Origin: Bolinopsis microptera
Taxonomy: Eukaryota; Ctenophora; Tentaculata; Lobata; Bolinopsidae
DNA length: 64,000 bases
NCBI RefSeq assembly: GCF_026151205.1
Contig: NC_087079.1
Location: 5,862,169-5,926,168 of the forward strand
Reading direction: 5' to 3'
The position numbers were made by a program, and so were the translations under genes. Of the stretch, positions 14,881 through 26,599 are shown piece after piece. The notes beneath the pieces are model-generated. The model worked only from the letters and a program-made list of their open reading frames with translations, did no database searches and was not told where the DNA came from. Numbering within the stretch: position 1 is the first letter of the stretch; each line of letters begins with the position of its first letter.

Positions 14881-15190
14881 ACGGGACTTACCGCGTTATA
14901 GATAGTAAAGAAATCACGTGACTTACTGCGTTGTAGATAGTAACGAAATCACGTGACTTACTGCGTTGTAGATAGTAACGAGGTCACGTGACTTACCGCG
15001 TTATAGGTTAGTAACGAGGTCACGTGACTTACCGCGTTATAGTTAGTAACGAGATCACGTGACTTACCGCGTTGTAGATAGTAACGAGGTCACGTGACTT
15101 ACCGAGTTGTAGATTGTAACGAGGTCACGTGACTTACCGCATTATAGTTAATAACGAGGTCACGTGACTTACCGCGTTGTCGATAGTAAC
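14881..15190 (-). repeat. 35-bp tandem array of duplicated exon ends and splice donors
   Basis: Nine units, read on the minus strand as gacctcgttactat, then a variable portion ending in acgcg, then GTAAGTCACGT. The unit furthest right (15150-15190) is the 3' end of the RMC1-like exon plus its splice donor. The other eight repeat about 24 bp of exon end and 11 bp of intron start, so eight further GTAAGT donors follow the real one. The unit is not a multiple of three, so successive donors change the frame. Beyond the array, a related repeat containing gtcacgtgggtttctga runs from 15325 to 15375. Confidence 0.85.
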
Positions 15191-15318
15191 GAGGTCTCCC
15201 GACATGGCGAATATCTCCTGATTAGTCTCATCGTAGAATACAGGAGTAGTCCGGGTTACCGGGGGAAACTTTACTGGGTTATCTGAGAGGTAGAGCTGGC
15301 CCGCTCCCCGACATTCAC
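15173..15318 (-). CDS. Exon resembling the N-terminus of RMC1 (Mon1-Ccz1 regulator)
   Basis: A 146-bp open exon lies between an acceptor (gacgacag, ending at 15319) and a strong donor (gcg|GTAAGT at 15173/15172). Its translation includes LYLSDNPVKF and VFYDETNQEIFAM, which align from memory with the start of human RMC1/C18orf8 (YYLELCERPVQF and VFFDEANKQVFAV) at the same spacing. RMC1 works with the Mon1-Ccz1 Rab7 exchange factor on late endosomes and lysosomes. No ATG is present, so an upstream exon must hold the start. Later exons are not recognisable in the noisy sequence to the left. The exon lies 1 kb downstream of PDHB on the same strand. The identity rests on one short exon. Confidence 0.6.
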
Positions 15319-16283
15319 CTGTCGTCACGTGGGTTTCTGATGACGTCACGTGGGTTTCTGATCACGTCACGTGGGGTTTTTTGAGGATGTCACGTGGAGG
15401 TTTTTGTGGATTTCACGTAACGTTAAAACGTCACCGGTTCAAGTCACGGCCGGAGACATTTTGGCTTTTCTGCATGATAGAAATTATAATAGGACTTGCC
15501 AATTAATATCAGTGTTAAAAATGTTCAAATCTCAGAACAGGATTGAACGAAAGTTAAAAGATTGAATGTTTATTTAGTGATCAACTATGAGTTAACACAA
15601 TTCAATTTACCCGACGAATGTTTCAATGTTTATAAGTACTCGTAAATGATAACTGACAACTTGAGACGGTAACTTTCATCAAATGGAATGAAAAGTGGTA
15701 AATAAAATTCAGATGGAATGTTTGGCTATAAGTACTACATCAAATTCGGAGGAAATAAATAGCTAGAAAATCCCAATTATCAATAAGTTAGACATCATTT
15801 AGCTTAATTTAAATTAAATCATAGAATAATAGCAAGGTACAAGCTCATCACAGCTTTGAAAGGAGTTCAAATGGTGCCAGCGATCCTCAAAATATAGCTA
15901 TATTGCTGGCTTCGTTATAAAAACAGGCATCGTTATCAAAAACAGGCTTCGTTATCAAAAAAGGCTTCATTTCCTCTACAATTACTTCATTATGTTCAAA
16001 ATAGAAGTTTAATCATATCGATTGAAATTTTGTACAATGCTAAAATATCTGAAAACGTTATAAAACTCAAATACCAAGTAGAGTCCTCAAGGACCTTAAC
16101 ATAAAACTAATTTCTTTAGTTAGCTAGTTAGTATGGGACCTGGTCACAGGTATTTATCTAACTAACGATCCCGAAAAAATAAATTAATTTTCCCATCGAG
16201 TATTTCCGAATAGTTTCAAGTATCCGAACTGTTCTTAATAACTTTAAATTAATTAGATTTATCCAGCTCTCTTATTAGATAGT
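15319..16283. other. Intergenic spacer between PDHB and the RMC1-like exon
   Basis: Clean AT-rich sequence with no coding signal. It contains a short duplicated phrase (aacaggcttcgttatcaaaa, about 15910-15970). It should include the PDHB 3' UTR and the start of the RMC1-like gene; tgtttatt near 15565 gives an AATAAA on the minus strand but is far from the PDHB stop. Confidence 0.6.
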
Positions 16284-19200
16284 TTAGATACCGAGAACTT
16301 TCTTTACAGAGTTGACAACATTGGACTCTTTAGGGAAAGTAAGTTCCTCGAGTGATTTAGCGTAAGGGACCGGTATATCCGCTCCAGTACACCGTAATGG
16401 GCCTGAATCCAGATAGTTGAACGCTGGTCCTGGACGGATAATTACTAATTAATTTATTGATTAATTAGTTGAAATATTGATTAATTGATTAATTGATTAT
16501 CTGAATCCAGATAATTGAACGCTTGTGCTGTCATTAAGATGAGAGTTAAGTTTCAGTCAGAAGAAATATATATATTTCTATTTTTAAGGGAGAACTTGAG
16601 GGCTTTTTTATCATACTAGGATACCTTAAATAATGTTGTTATGCTAAGTATTCACTAAAATCTTGCTACTAAAATCAGGTACTTTAGGCAACATTATCTC
16701 TGGACATCATTGACTGGTACTTCAGTCTTGTGGATTTGACAAAACAGTCATTAAAACGACAAATAATGGACTTTTTAAGACGGACCTAAATATATCGGAC
16801 CCGCTGGATTTTATCGTTTAAAATATAAATGAAGTACGTACCCTCAATAATTCCTGCTATAATCTCACTACCGACACCACCAAAAGGCCAGCCGTACTCC
16901 ACTGTGACCAAGTTGTTAGTCTTCATAACACTCTGGGTTACTGTGTTCATATCCAGGGGGCGGATTGAGCGCAGGTTTACTACCTGAACAGGAGAGAGTT
17001 TAGTTTAGAATCACTTTTACATTGGTATTTGTTTAATTGTGTTAGTTAATTGTTCTTCAGAAAATGTATTCTAATCTTCCAGGCTGATATAGATTGTTAT
17101 TTATATTTTACGATGTTCATGCTAAGCTAAGTACCAAAAACCCAGTTTTATCACTCCCTAAGAGTATAAAAGAATATGATGCTACTCATATCGAATATCA
17201 ACATTAAACATACATATTATAACTTAAAAGTTTACAAAAGTGAAATACAATCCATCAAATATTTGCAGAATTCAAAATACCTCACACTCGACCCCCAGGC
17301 CAGCCAGCTCCTCAGCAGCCGTTAGAGCCGTTTGAACACCGATTGAGTGAGCCACTATTGTACAATGTGTTCCTGGGAGATAAAACACGTCATGTTACAT
17401 ACCACATAATTAACTCTAATTATCACATAATTATGACGCAAAGTTTATTGTTTCAAACAGTTTCCTAATCGAATCATTACCTTCTCGCTCAATCTTAGCC
17501 TTGCCCAGAGGGATCTGAAAGTTAGGATCCATAGCCTCGTCGCTCATATCAAATGTGGTACCATACATAATCTCATTCTCCAAGCAGACAGAGGGGTTAG
17601 GGTCCATGATGCAGGCTTTGAGGAGACCTTTAGCGTCCTCAGCGGAGTACGGGGACACTACCTGCCGGGGATGGGTTAAAGTGAGGGGGCAGAGTGGGAC
17701 GGGGGCCGGGCAGAGGGGGGCCGGGGCAGAGGGGGCCGGGGGAGCGGGGCAGAGGGGGCCGGGGCAGAGGGGGCCGGGGCAGAAAATGAGAATGAGGCAG
17801 AAGGGGGCGGAGCCAGGGGCAGAGCACAGAGGGGGGGAGCACTGAGCAGGTAGTTTAAGCTTTTTATTGTCCACTATTATTATGTATTTTACAAAAATGG
17901 TCATTCTTGTTAATCAAGTAAATTTACTATACTTTTCAGAAATCTGCCAGGGAGGGAGGGATTAAAAGTGGGGGGGGGGGGCGGGGGAGGGTTCTCAGCA
18001 GGGTACGGGGGGGGGGGGGGTTTCTCAGTACGGCCACGGCTGTCAGAGTTAACTTTCTAACTTACTTAGGTGACCACTAATTACAAAATCTCTAAATTAA
18101 TGGTCTGATTAGTAAAGCTCTAAACTAAAATAGTAATTACCTTGAGTCCAGGTACACTCCCATACCACGATGCAAAACACTGGGAATGTTGGGCTCCCAC
18201 CCCAGATGCAGGTCCGTTAGGTCCTCTGAAAGTTATCGGGCACTTCATCTGGGAGGAGGGGGTTAGTGTGTGATCAACTCACGTGATTAGGAATTAAACA
18301 GGAATTAAACAGAAATTAAACAGGAATTAAACAAAATTGGGTCAAACGGCAGATGCCGTGTCTGACCAATATAGGAATAGAAGGTTTAATATTCAAAACT
18401 ACCCCAATGTAACAAACAACCAAACAAGGTGGTAAAAGTAGATAGCCAATAAAAGAATATAGCACAGATAGCACAGTCGTATGCAGAAAAAACTCAGCCA
18501 AGATCAGAGCACTCAACAATGACAAAGAAAGTATCATACAATGTCCACATACTTATCAAAATATACAAAACACGACATTCATTCAGTATTTTTCTTCGGG
18601 AACCTCCGTTCATCGACCTTATTTAAAAACCGTCCAATGTCTCTAATAGTTGTTGAGTCGTCGAAGATTTCTCCCGGTTCTTCTCTCATTACTAACAGGT
18701 CCCTCGTTCGTTGATGCAGGTTTTTGCGTAGGTCTTCGTATAGGGGGCATTCGTAGAGGATGTGATGCTCATCTTCTATCACTGGATAGGCCCCTGGTAG
18801 CTCATAGAGAAGATCTAACAAGTCATCGTCACTTGAGCAGCAATGTCTGCAGGCCCGATGTTTTATGTTAAACCGCTTTTTGCCGTAGCGACCAGTTTCA
18901 ACGTTAAAGCGGTGGGAGCTGCTTCTGAATTGCGCGATCTTCTTTGAGCAGTTAGGTTTAAGATCAAGGGCTAGATACGTCTCTTGAGCAAACTTTCTCT
19001 TCACTAAGTTGTAGAATGATAGTTTTCTGTTAGATGTCCTTTCTGTTTCCCATGAGTTTATAAACCACTTTTGCAAACCCTTTCTAATCTGGCTTGGTCT
19101 TAATCCTTGGTTTCTCTCTGATGCCTCGATGGTTTCTTGCATCTGCTCGAGAGTGGAGAACCAGCTCAGGTTTAGGGTCGCCTGTTCTTCGAAAGCGTGT

Positions 19201-22200
19201 CTAGCAAAGCAGTCACGACCGTCTACAACCATTTGTTCAAGTCTTTCTTTGTAGTTAAACACTTGCTTTGATAGCGAGATGCCAAGTGGATGCCTGCCTG
19301 TGTCACCCCATATCGCAGCATTGGATGTTGACCAGTTCATTTCAAAAGAGACAGATGAAAGTTCTCTAGAGGGTCCCTGGCAATGAGTGTACACACGTTT
19401 CCTGTTTCTGGTGTGGTGCTCGTGTTTGTGGGGAAGTTGCGGAACAGAGCTGTGCTTGGCAGCCACACTTGGCAACCATACGACACCACAGGTACAATAA
19501 GTGTATCATATAGCTTGAACAGTATAGATTTTCTGATGTGGCGGGTATCAATGTAGCTTTTCGAAGAGAAATAACTTCTTAATGCTTTTTGCCTCAGCTT
19601 TTGTTGTGTTAGCTTAAGTGATCCGCTCAGAGTAAATGTAATGCCAAGGTAACAGTACTCTCTCCCGGAGGGGATCTGTTGTTCTCCCAGTTTGAACTCA
19701 TGACTTTCCTTCAGATGCCTTCCTGTTGGGTTAAACACAAGGACTGAAGTTTTTCCAATGTTTACTGTCAGGCCCCATTCTGAGCAGTAATTGTTTAGGA
19801 CATCAAGCATTTGTTGAAGACTGTGTTTGTTGAGGGCTAGAAGGACAAGGTCGTCTGCCCATAGCAGATGAGTTATATCTGTATCATTTAGGACAGGGAC
19901 TTTCACTCCTTCGATGTTGTTGAGATCATGTGAAAGCTGGTGGACAAAGCATTTAAACAGTTCAGGGGACATGGGGTGTCCTTGCTCGGTACCACATAAT
20001 ATGTCGATCTTCTGTGACAGCTTGTCTAGTAGCTTCACTTTGGCTGAGGAGTTTGAGTACATGAACTTAATGCACTCAAAGAATCTCCCTTGAATACCCA
20101 TTTTCCACAACTTGTATAGGAGTGCCTCACGACAGATGGAATCAAACGCTTTGGCATAATCGACAAAGCATGTGTATAGCCTTTGGCGTTTCTTGGTGAC
20201 ATACTTTTCCACGCAGGTTGAGAGTGTGAAAATGTGGTCTGCTGTCTGTGCGTCTTTACAGAAACCTAGTTGGTTGGCTGTATCAGGATCACATTGATCA
20301 CGGAATGATATCAATCTTTTCAGCAATATGCTTGCAAAGAGCTTTCCGAGATTGCTCGCTACAGCGATGGCTCTGTAGTTGTTTGGATCATAGATATCAC
20401 CTTTTTTGTGTAGGGGTGTAACTACTGATGAAGTCCATGGGTAAATTGATAGGCTTAGGCAGTGGTTGAAGAGGTTGAGGACTGCTTTGAGCATGGATCG
20501 TGTTGAGGCTTTGAAGAATTCATTAGAAATTAGATCTTCGGAAACTGCCTTTCCTTTTTTAGTGGCCTTAATGCAAGCACACAGCTCTTCCATCTTTATA
20601 TCTTGATCCAAAAGCTTGGTCAGGTCGTCACAAATGTTGTTTTTCTGCATCTTTGACTGTAGCTCTGCGATCTTAGAGTCTTTGATGTTCTTTTTGCCGT
20701 AAAGTTCACTGAAGAACTTGCAAAAGTTGATCATATCGAAGGCATCAAGACTGGTTGCAGGCGATTTTGTATTTTTAAGAGCTTTGAAGGATTTCCAGCA
20801 GATGTTGTTCCCTGTTTCTATGTCCTTGCAAAGCTTCTCAAAGAATTCTGATCGCCTATGTCTGATCATCTTTCTATATTGTCGCCGAGTGTCGTAATAA
20901 GAGTCCCTGAGGAGCTTGTCCAATGGGGATCTTCCATACTTTTTTGCTAGAATGTTGAGTGTCCTCTTAAGACGGATACATTCACTGTCAAACCATGCCA
21001 TTTTTGGCTTCATTCGACTCTTCTTTTTGGTGCTACCATATTTATTATGTCTCGGTCCTTTCTGACGATTAGTGTGTGATCACCTGACCAACTCACGTGA
21101 TTAGTGTGTGATCACCTGACCAACTCATGTGATTAGTGTGTGATCACCTGACCAACTCACGTGATCATTTTTCACATATTATTTTGTATTACAAACTCAT
21201 GTTACAATAGATCGCGGCAAAAATGACAGTTGGGCTAAACGGAACAAACGAAAATCAAGGCTAAAAATACCCCACTTTTTATAAGGCATCAAGGCATGGT
21301 TGTAACCCGACAGCCAATATTTCAGCCGTGAGCTATAAACCCTACAGATGTTACCAATACGAGCCATGTAAATGTGGACTGTGACCAGACTGTGACAACT
21401 TCAGAATATCATCATATATTATCATGAAATTATCCTCATAATATATCACGAAATAATGATTGACTTATAACGCAGCTGAAAGTGTAACTCTACACTGTCC
21501 CCTTTACATATTATTATTAAAGTCAGCAAACCGCGCTACTAACAATCAGAATCTACAGATATCCAACACACACACACACACACGTACACACGTATACACT
21601 ATAAAGAGTTATGAAGGAGCACCTACATTTTGTCAAAGAATATGTATTTTAAAAAGTGCTCAATCTTGAGTATTTCCTGTAGTTATAATGCACTGTACAC
21701 CTCTGTGTGTGTAACATGATATGGTGTAACATGTTATTGTGTGTAGTACAGGTTTGTTACTATCCTGGTGTTATGTTAACAATAATGCATCACTGTATTA
21801 CATAATATTATTATTATTACGCGAGTGATTGTTGGCAGAGTGCCAACTAACCACTTAGGACTTGTCAACATTTTTAAAATAACATTGGTTATTCAAGAGT
21901 TCAGCACCAAACCTATTAAAATAACGGTAGCTACATTACTATATATATACATATATATATACAGAGGAGGACAGTTAGAATATGCATAATTGCATACGGC
22001 ACTGCAGTTATCATATTATACATAACATACCATATTAAATACATATAATAGCATACCATGCATAGTAATGAAACATAATATGCAACAAAACAGCTAGTTC
22101 AGATTTACAGTGAAATACACATTCTCTTACATTTAAAGTATAATGTCGACAATCTCTACCAAAAATTAAAATGCAGTTTACAGTCTCAACCATACTATTA

Positions 22201-22988
22201 TAATAATATAACAAAACTTAAATTGTGTTAATTAACTCCAACTAACCACTCCGGCGGACATGTAGTGGGATTTAGCTGCAGAGTTAACGATGTGGTCAAT
22301 AGCTTGGAGGGCAAAGTTGAACGTCATGAACTCACAGATAGGTCTCAAGCCGTTCTGAAACAAGCAACTGTATTGAATATCAATATTAATTGTTAAATAA
22401 AATATGGACAGGACTCTAGAGGAGTGCTTTTAACTTTTACGAAAGGTTTTTCAAAAATGTCGAAAATTGAAACTAAATATAAATTCAATAATGCCCTAAA
22501 TGTAATTGATGTAGAATGGTTTGTTAGCTTACCAGGCCTGCACCGACAGCAAATCCAGCAAAACCCATCTGAAATAGCAGTCTAGTTGATAATTCAGTCG
22601 TACTACAAGTTACAAATAAAAGGGAATATGAAATCAACTTTTACCACCATTTATCTGGCATCTACAATTCAGTAGATTAGATATATTATATAATCTAATA
22701 TATAATATTATAATATAATAATGATATAACACAAACCTCTGTGATGGGCATGTCAATAACTCTCTTATCCCCATGCTTCCTCCACAAGCCACGCGTCACT
22801 TTGTACGCGCCATCATACTGAGCCACCTCTTCACCCATCACAAAAGCAGTCTCATCCTGTGTGATTGCTTCATCCATGGCCATGTTAAGCGCATCTCTGA
22901 CAGCTAGCTTTTGTACGAGTAGAGGTTGGGATGTGCTGATACATCTGGAACCTACTGTCCCCAAGGACCTGGATATCCTTGATAGCAT
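16284..22988 (-). CDS. PDHB: Pyruvate dehydrogenase E1 component subunit beta, mitochondrial (8 exons)
   Basis: Exons: 22988-22737, 22568-22533, 22354-22247, 18248-18141, 17661-17481, 17372-17281, 16983-16842 and 16429-16284. All junctions are GT-AG, phases agree, and the total is 1065 bp (354 residues; human PDHB has 359). The first 27 residues are rich in Arg and Ser with no acidic residue, as in a mitochondrial presequence. [17 protein letters not shown] carries the conserved Glu that contacts thiamine diphosphate; later family blocks are [36 protein letters not shown] and [10 protein letters not shown]. The product pairs with E1-alpha in the matrix to decarboxylate pyruvate and load acetyl onto E2 lipoamide. 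Intron 3 (about 3.9 kb) contains a same-strand LINE and intron 4 a GC-rich minisatellite. Exon 1 starts at the only ATG in context, and the gene appears intact. Confidence 0.97.
17680..17842. repeat. GC-rich minisatellite in PDHB intron 4
   Basis: Repeats of ggccggggcagaggg and shorter variants, G-rich on the plus strand and therefore C-rich in the transcript. Further G-runs lie at 17960-18020 in the same intron. Open frames through it are not genes. Confidence 0.85.
18290..21066 (-). mobile_element. 5'-truncated non-LTR retrotransposon (LINE) in PDHB intron 3
   Basis: The first frame (21013-19337, 558 residues from its ATG) is a reverse transcriptase. It shows FVDYAKAFD with the first catalytic Asp at 285, [10 protein letters not shown] at 341-350 and the catalytic [10 protein letters not shown] with ADD at 386-388. 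[10 protein letters not shown] and YLGITF follow, then a thumb-like C-terminus. Reading continues in another frame (to 18579), which carries a CxxC and H-x4-C group (CRHC ... HHILYEC) typical of LINE C-termini, so at least one frameshift lies near 19450. No endonuclease or ORF1 precedes it: the open frame runs into host sequence near 21066. The 3' end is about four tandem copies of TGTTTAATTCC (18290-18333). It shares the PDHB strand, so it is transcribed as part of the intron. CR1/jockey-like is my guess for the clade. Confidence 0.9.
21067..21172. repeat. 32-bp tandem repeat flanking the LINE
   Basis: Three copies of a unit with gtgtgatcacctgacc and aactcacgtgattagt. A related shortened copy (tagtgtgtgatcaactcacg) lies on the other side of the LINE at about 18263-18290. 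The LINE therefore sits inside or beside a pre-existing minisatellite, and the flanking copies may double as its target-site duplication. Confidence 0.8.
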
Positions 22989-23396
22989 GCCTAGGTTAAC
23001 TTCTGTGTTATTCGTTATTCGGTTATTTTCGCATATATATACGCGTTAATTTACTGAGTATTTATTAACTTGACCTGGGTTGGAATTTTCTAAGAGACTC
23101 CTCTTTGAGTGTGAGTTAGCAAATAAAAATATGTGAGTTAGCAAATAAAATATTGATTTAACCAAATTTAATCAAATGATTACAATAGCAGTAACCTTTG
23201 CCATCACTGTTGTTGCATCATGTGCAATTTTGGCATTTCATCTGTGTCTAGGATTTAAAGATAGGACTCAATTTGAATATTTTAGATGATAAAAATACAA
23301 AATATAATTAAACAACCAAAGTTACTGCGCAATATAGTAAATTTAGCTCTAATGTTGCTTATCTTATGAATATTGATAATGGTTTTGAAGTAATAT
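22989..23396. other. Intergenic: PDHB promoter side and downstream end of the nuclease-helicase gene
   Basis: About 400 bp with no coding signal. It contains a short direct repeat (gtgagttagcaaataaaa, at about 23110 and 23132). PDHB starts at its left edge and the neighbouring gene ends at its right edge, so both promoter and terminator signals must be compact, but I see no canonical box that decides them. Confidence 0.5.
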
Positions 23397-26301
23397 CTAA
23401 TCATGCTGTATAATATTAGCAAAAGGTTTCAGTTTGCCCAATAAATCAGTCATACTTATTGCAGAGATGTTGCTTCTCACACCCCTCCCAGGAAGAAGAA
23501 AAAGAAAGCATTTCACTCGTGCTCTTGATATTAAGATGTAGAGGCGGGAAAAATTGTCTCTACCCAAATCACTCTCGCTGTCCATGGACATTTCGTGTAC
23601 AGCAAAAACAACTGGCCACTCATTTGAGTAATTATTGCGAAAGTAATGAAAGGGTTTTGACCCAAAAATGTTCCGTGCATCAATTGTCTTCAGACTGTGT
23701 AATATCCCTATATCTTTGTTCTGATCAAGAATATTTGCGTTACATATTCGATCTATTTCTTTATCGACAACTTCAGAGATACCATCAGATTCTTTAAAGA
23801 CATGAATGTCAATTAGAGGGCCATGGATAAAATGACCAGATTCATTTGGCGGTAAGACATCGGTCAAATTATATTTATAATGAAATAAACTTTGAGTCAT
23901 TCTAAAACGCTCTACCTCTCTCACAAAGTCTCTTATTACCGATAATACAGCAGATAATTCGAAAGTATTCCTCATATTTTTGGTGAGATTCACCCACTTG
24001 CACTGCTCTTGATCTATTTTCCTTTCTGCAAATATACATTTCATATGCTTAGCGGGTGTTTGGAAAGAATATGAATAATATGAACAATACTGCACAACAT
24101 CACAGGCCACCCAGACCGTGTTTGCAAGAGATAACTGTATCAGTGTGCTGATTAACATTGGAACATCATAATTTACATAGCTATTAATACCAATATAAGA
24201 CTGGTAGTCGTCAATGAACAAAGAGCAATGTTGTTGGCAGCCAACTATTTTAATAAGCCACACTTTTCTATACATTTGAATTGATGCAACATCTAATACA
24301 ATAACAGCAACTTGATTAGACTGGTGACACCTGTATATAATGTCACATAAAGCAGAAGCCGCATTTTGTTCATCTCGACCCTTCCAAGACCAGGAGTCAG
24401 GAAATATCATCTCATACTTGATCCCAGCACTCTCAAGAAGACTCAAGTTCTGATTACAGTAGTTGTTGCAATTATCAACAAAATGGAATAATGCAATTTT
24501 ATGCTTGTCGTTTGATAGGGCCAACTTTAATATCTTCCCCATAATGACAACTGATTTCCCTGTTCCTGCTGGGCCATTAATCCATAAGAACTGTTTTTCC
24601 GAGTTAAGAGCACTGAGCTGTTCCACAGTCAAGTTCTTGAGTCCAAAATGTTCTTTAATCATTGGAGGGGTCTCCGATGCAACACCAGGATTGGGATCTC
24701 GATTTTTGCTAATGAACGTAAAATCACCACCTTTGAGATATTTGTCTATGTTTGTTATTGTCTGTCCCATGCTACATTTCAGTTTATCACACTTGTTCTT
24801 TTCTGTGCACCATAATGCCAATAAAATATATGTATCTCTCAGAGGACTTTGAGTAATCTCACCAGTTACACTGATGTGATCCATCCACCATTTGGGAAAA
24901 TCATTAAGTTCCTCTTTAAATATTACTGTGGAAACCAGATCAGATTCAACAAACAACTTAGGGAGCTTTGCCCTACTCAAATTAGGACATGCTGTATAAC
25001 AATGAACAACCACATCTTTGTTAATGCCTTTTATCAGATCAAGAGTCCTCAGTCTCTGCTCAAAAGAATTATGTAAGATTGTTGTCAAAGCACTAAGCTG
25101 GTCAGCTGCTACGTCGAGATGATCTTCAACAGTTATATTCTTGACTTCTATGATTGTTATATAATTGCTTCCAATTATTAAAAAATCACACTCCTCCTCC
25201 GGCTCCTTATTCTTTATTTTACAAATTTCACCAATTTTCTTCTTTGATTTATGGTCATCAACAAATATCTGGTAATCTCCATGATTGTATACCATACCAT
25301 GAATCACGATGACGTTGTCATCCAACCTTTCCAATACCCTGTACACTGTTACTTCAGCAGTGTAGTCCTCTTGCCTATTTTTGCTTTTCTTATTGCTGTC
25401 GCTCAAATCTGCTCCCTCTGGATACTTGTCAATGTAAGGTGATAAGTTAGGAGCTGGTGGGATCATTAGTGGACGCCCACATTTAAAGTTGAGACTTTGA
25501 TACACTTCCTCACCTTCCTTTTCTAACCGATCAATCCTTTTCTCTCCTGAAATAGAGGAAGCATATTACCAATGTGTTATTTATGAAATATATCTATATC
25601 TTAATTTGAAGTTTCTTTCTGTATGTACAGCAGCCCCCATGCAAATTAGAAAGTTACATAGTTACACAGTGGAAACACATATATGTACAACAACAACAAC
25701 ATGCATGCACAGTACATTATCCAACATTTTCACAGGATTGTGATATCAGTTTTGTTTTTACGACGTTGTGTTCAATGCAAGCTACATTTTGATGGGCTGT
25801 GTCTTCGGTTGTGATGGATATTTTTGGATGTGATACAAAATTATTATTTAAGAATGCTATTGGCTTCCTCCCTGTGAAATAGGGCTCAACAAACAAAATG
25901 TGAGCCAAAAACTCTGATTTACTGCAAACCCTGATTTACCATAACTTCTCCAACTCTTCTCTCTCCAAGTTTTGTAATCTGTAAGGTCTCTAGTCTTTCA
26001 CGTTAAGGAAATGTTCCAATACAATCAACAAGGCATGTGAACCATTTCTGGCTATTTTCCAGTTTGACGGTAGTAGCCCAATTCCCATGACAAGCAGGTG
26101 GAGACCACAACTATAAGAACTGAACACAAAGTTCTAAGTCGGGTCTTACTATAGTTTTATAAACATTTCTCATAACGTTAATTTCTCTTACAATGAGATT
26201 CCTTATAACCCATGCAATCATATAATCATGCAACAATTAATTAGATATCCAGGCAACTCACCAGGCGTTCTTCTCCTGGTGCCAGAAGTTGAAGTGCTCA
26301 T
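23397..26301 (-). CDS. NERD-type nuclease / SF1 helicase fusion protein (2 exons)
   Basis: Exon 1 is 26301-26262: ATG and 13 codons ending CCTG|GTGAGT. Exon 2 is 25546-23397, after acceptor tatttcag. Phases agree, giving 729 residues. The N-terminal part has CDFLIIGSNYITIIEVKN (about 133-150), the D...ExK core of PD-(D/E)XK/NERD nucleases. LTVEQLSAL (319-327) looks like a Q motif, GPAGTGKS (338-345) is Walker A, LFIDDYQ (about 456-462) the motif II site, VACDVVQ a motif III-like segment, NLTKNMRNT a motif IV-like segment, and ILISRARV (684-691) motif VI of UvrD-like helicases. It probably translocates on and cuts nucleic acid. The fusion is familiar from bacterial NERD-helicases; in animals its role is unknown to me. 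The host intron shows it is a resident gene, not contamination. Retroelement fragments lie just upstream. Confidence 0.85.
25547..26261. other. Intron of the nuclease-helicase gene
   Basis: 715-bp AT-rich intron with GT-AG ends and no other recognisable feature. A 63-codon frame inside it has no support. Confidence 0.75.
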
Positions 26302-26599
26302 TGTGCAGTGGGAATCAGAGGACAAATTGAGTTACATTTCACTACATCAGGCTTCAGGAAATTACATTTAACTTCATTTCTAAGAAGATTAGTTTTGAGG
26401 TTTCATAGATTTGTTAACATACATTTTTCAGATTAATTAATTATTATAACTACAATTTTAATCAACAAAGCGTTTTTCTAAGTTTATTCCTTCAACCTCA
26501 TCCCCCAGAATATGAGCTTTGAGGTCTCCTAGATTTGTTTCTGTAAATTTTGTAGATATTTTACTGTACTATTTTTTATTATATACAATTTTACAGACG

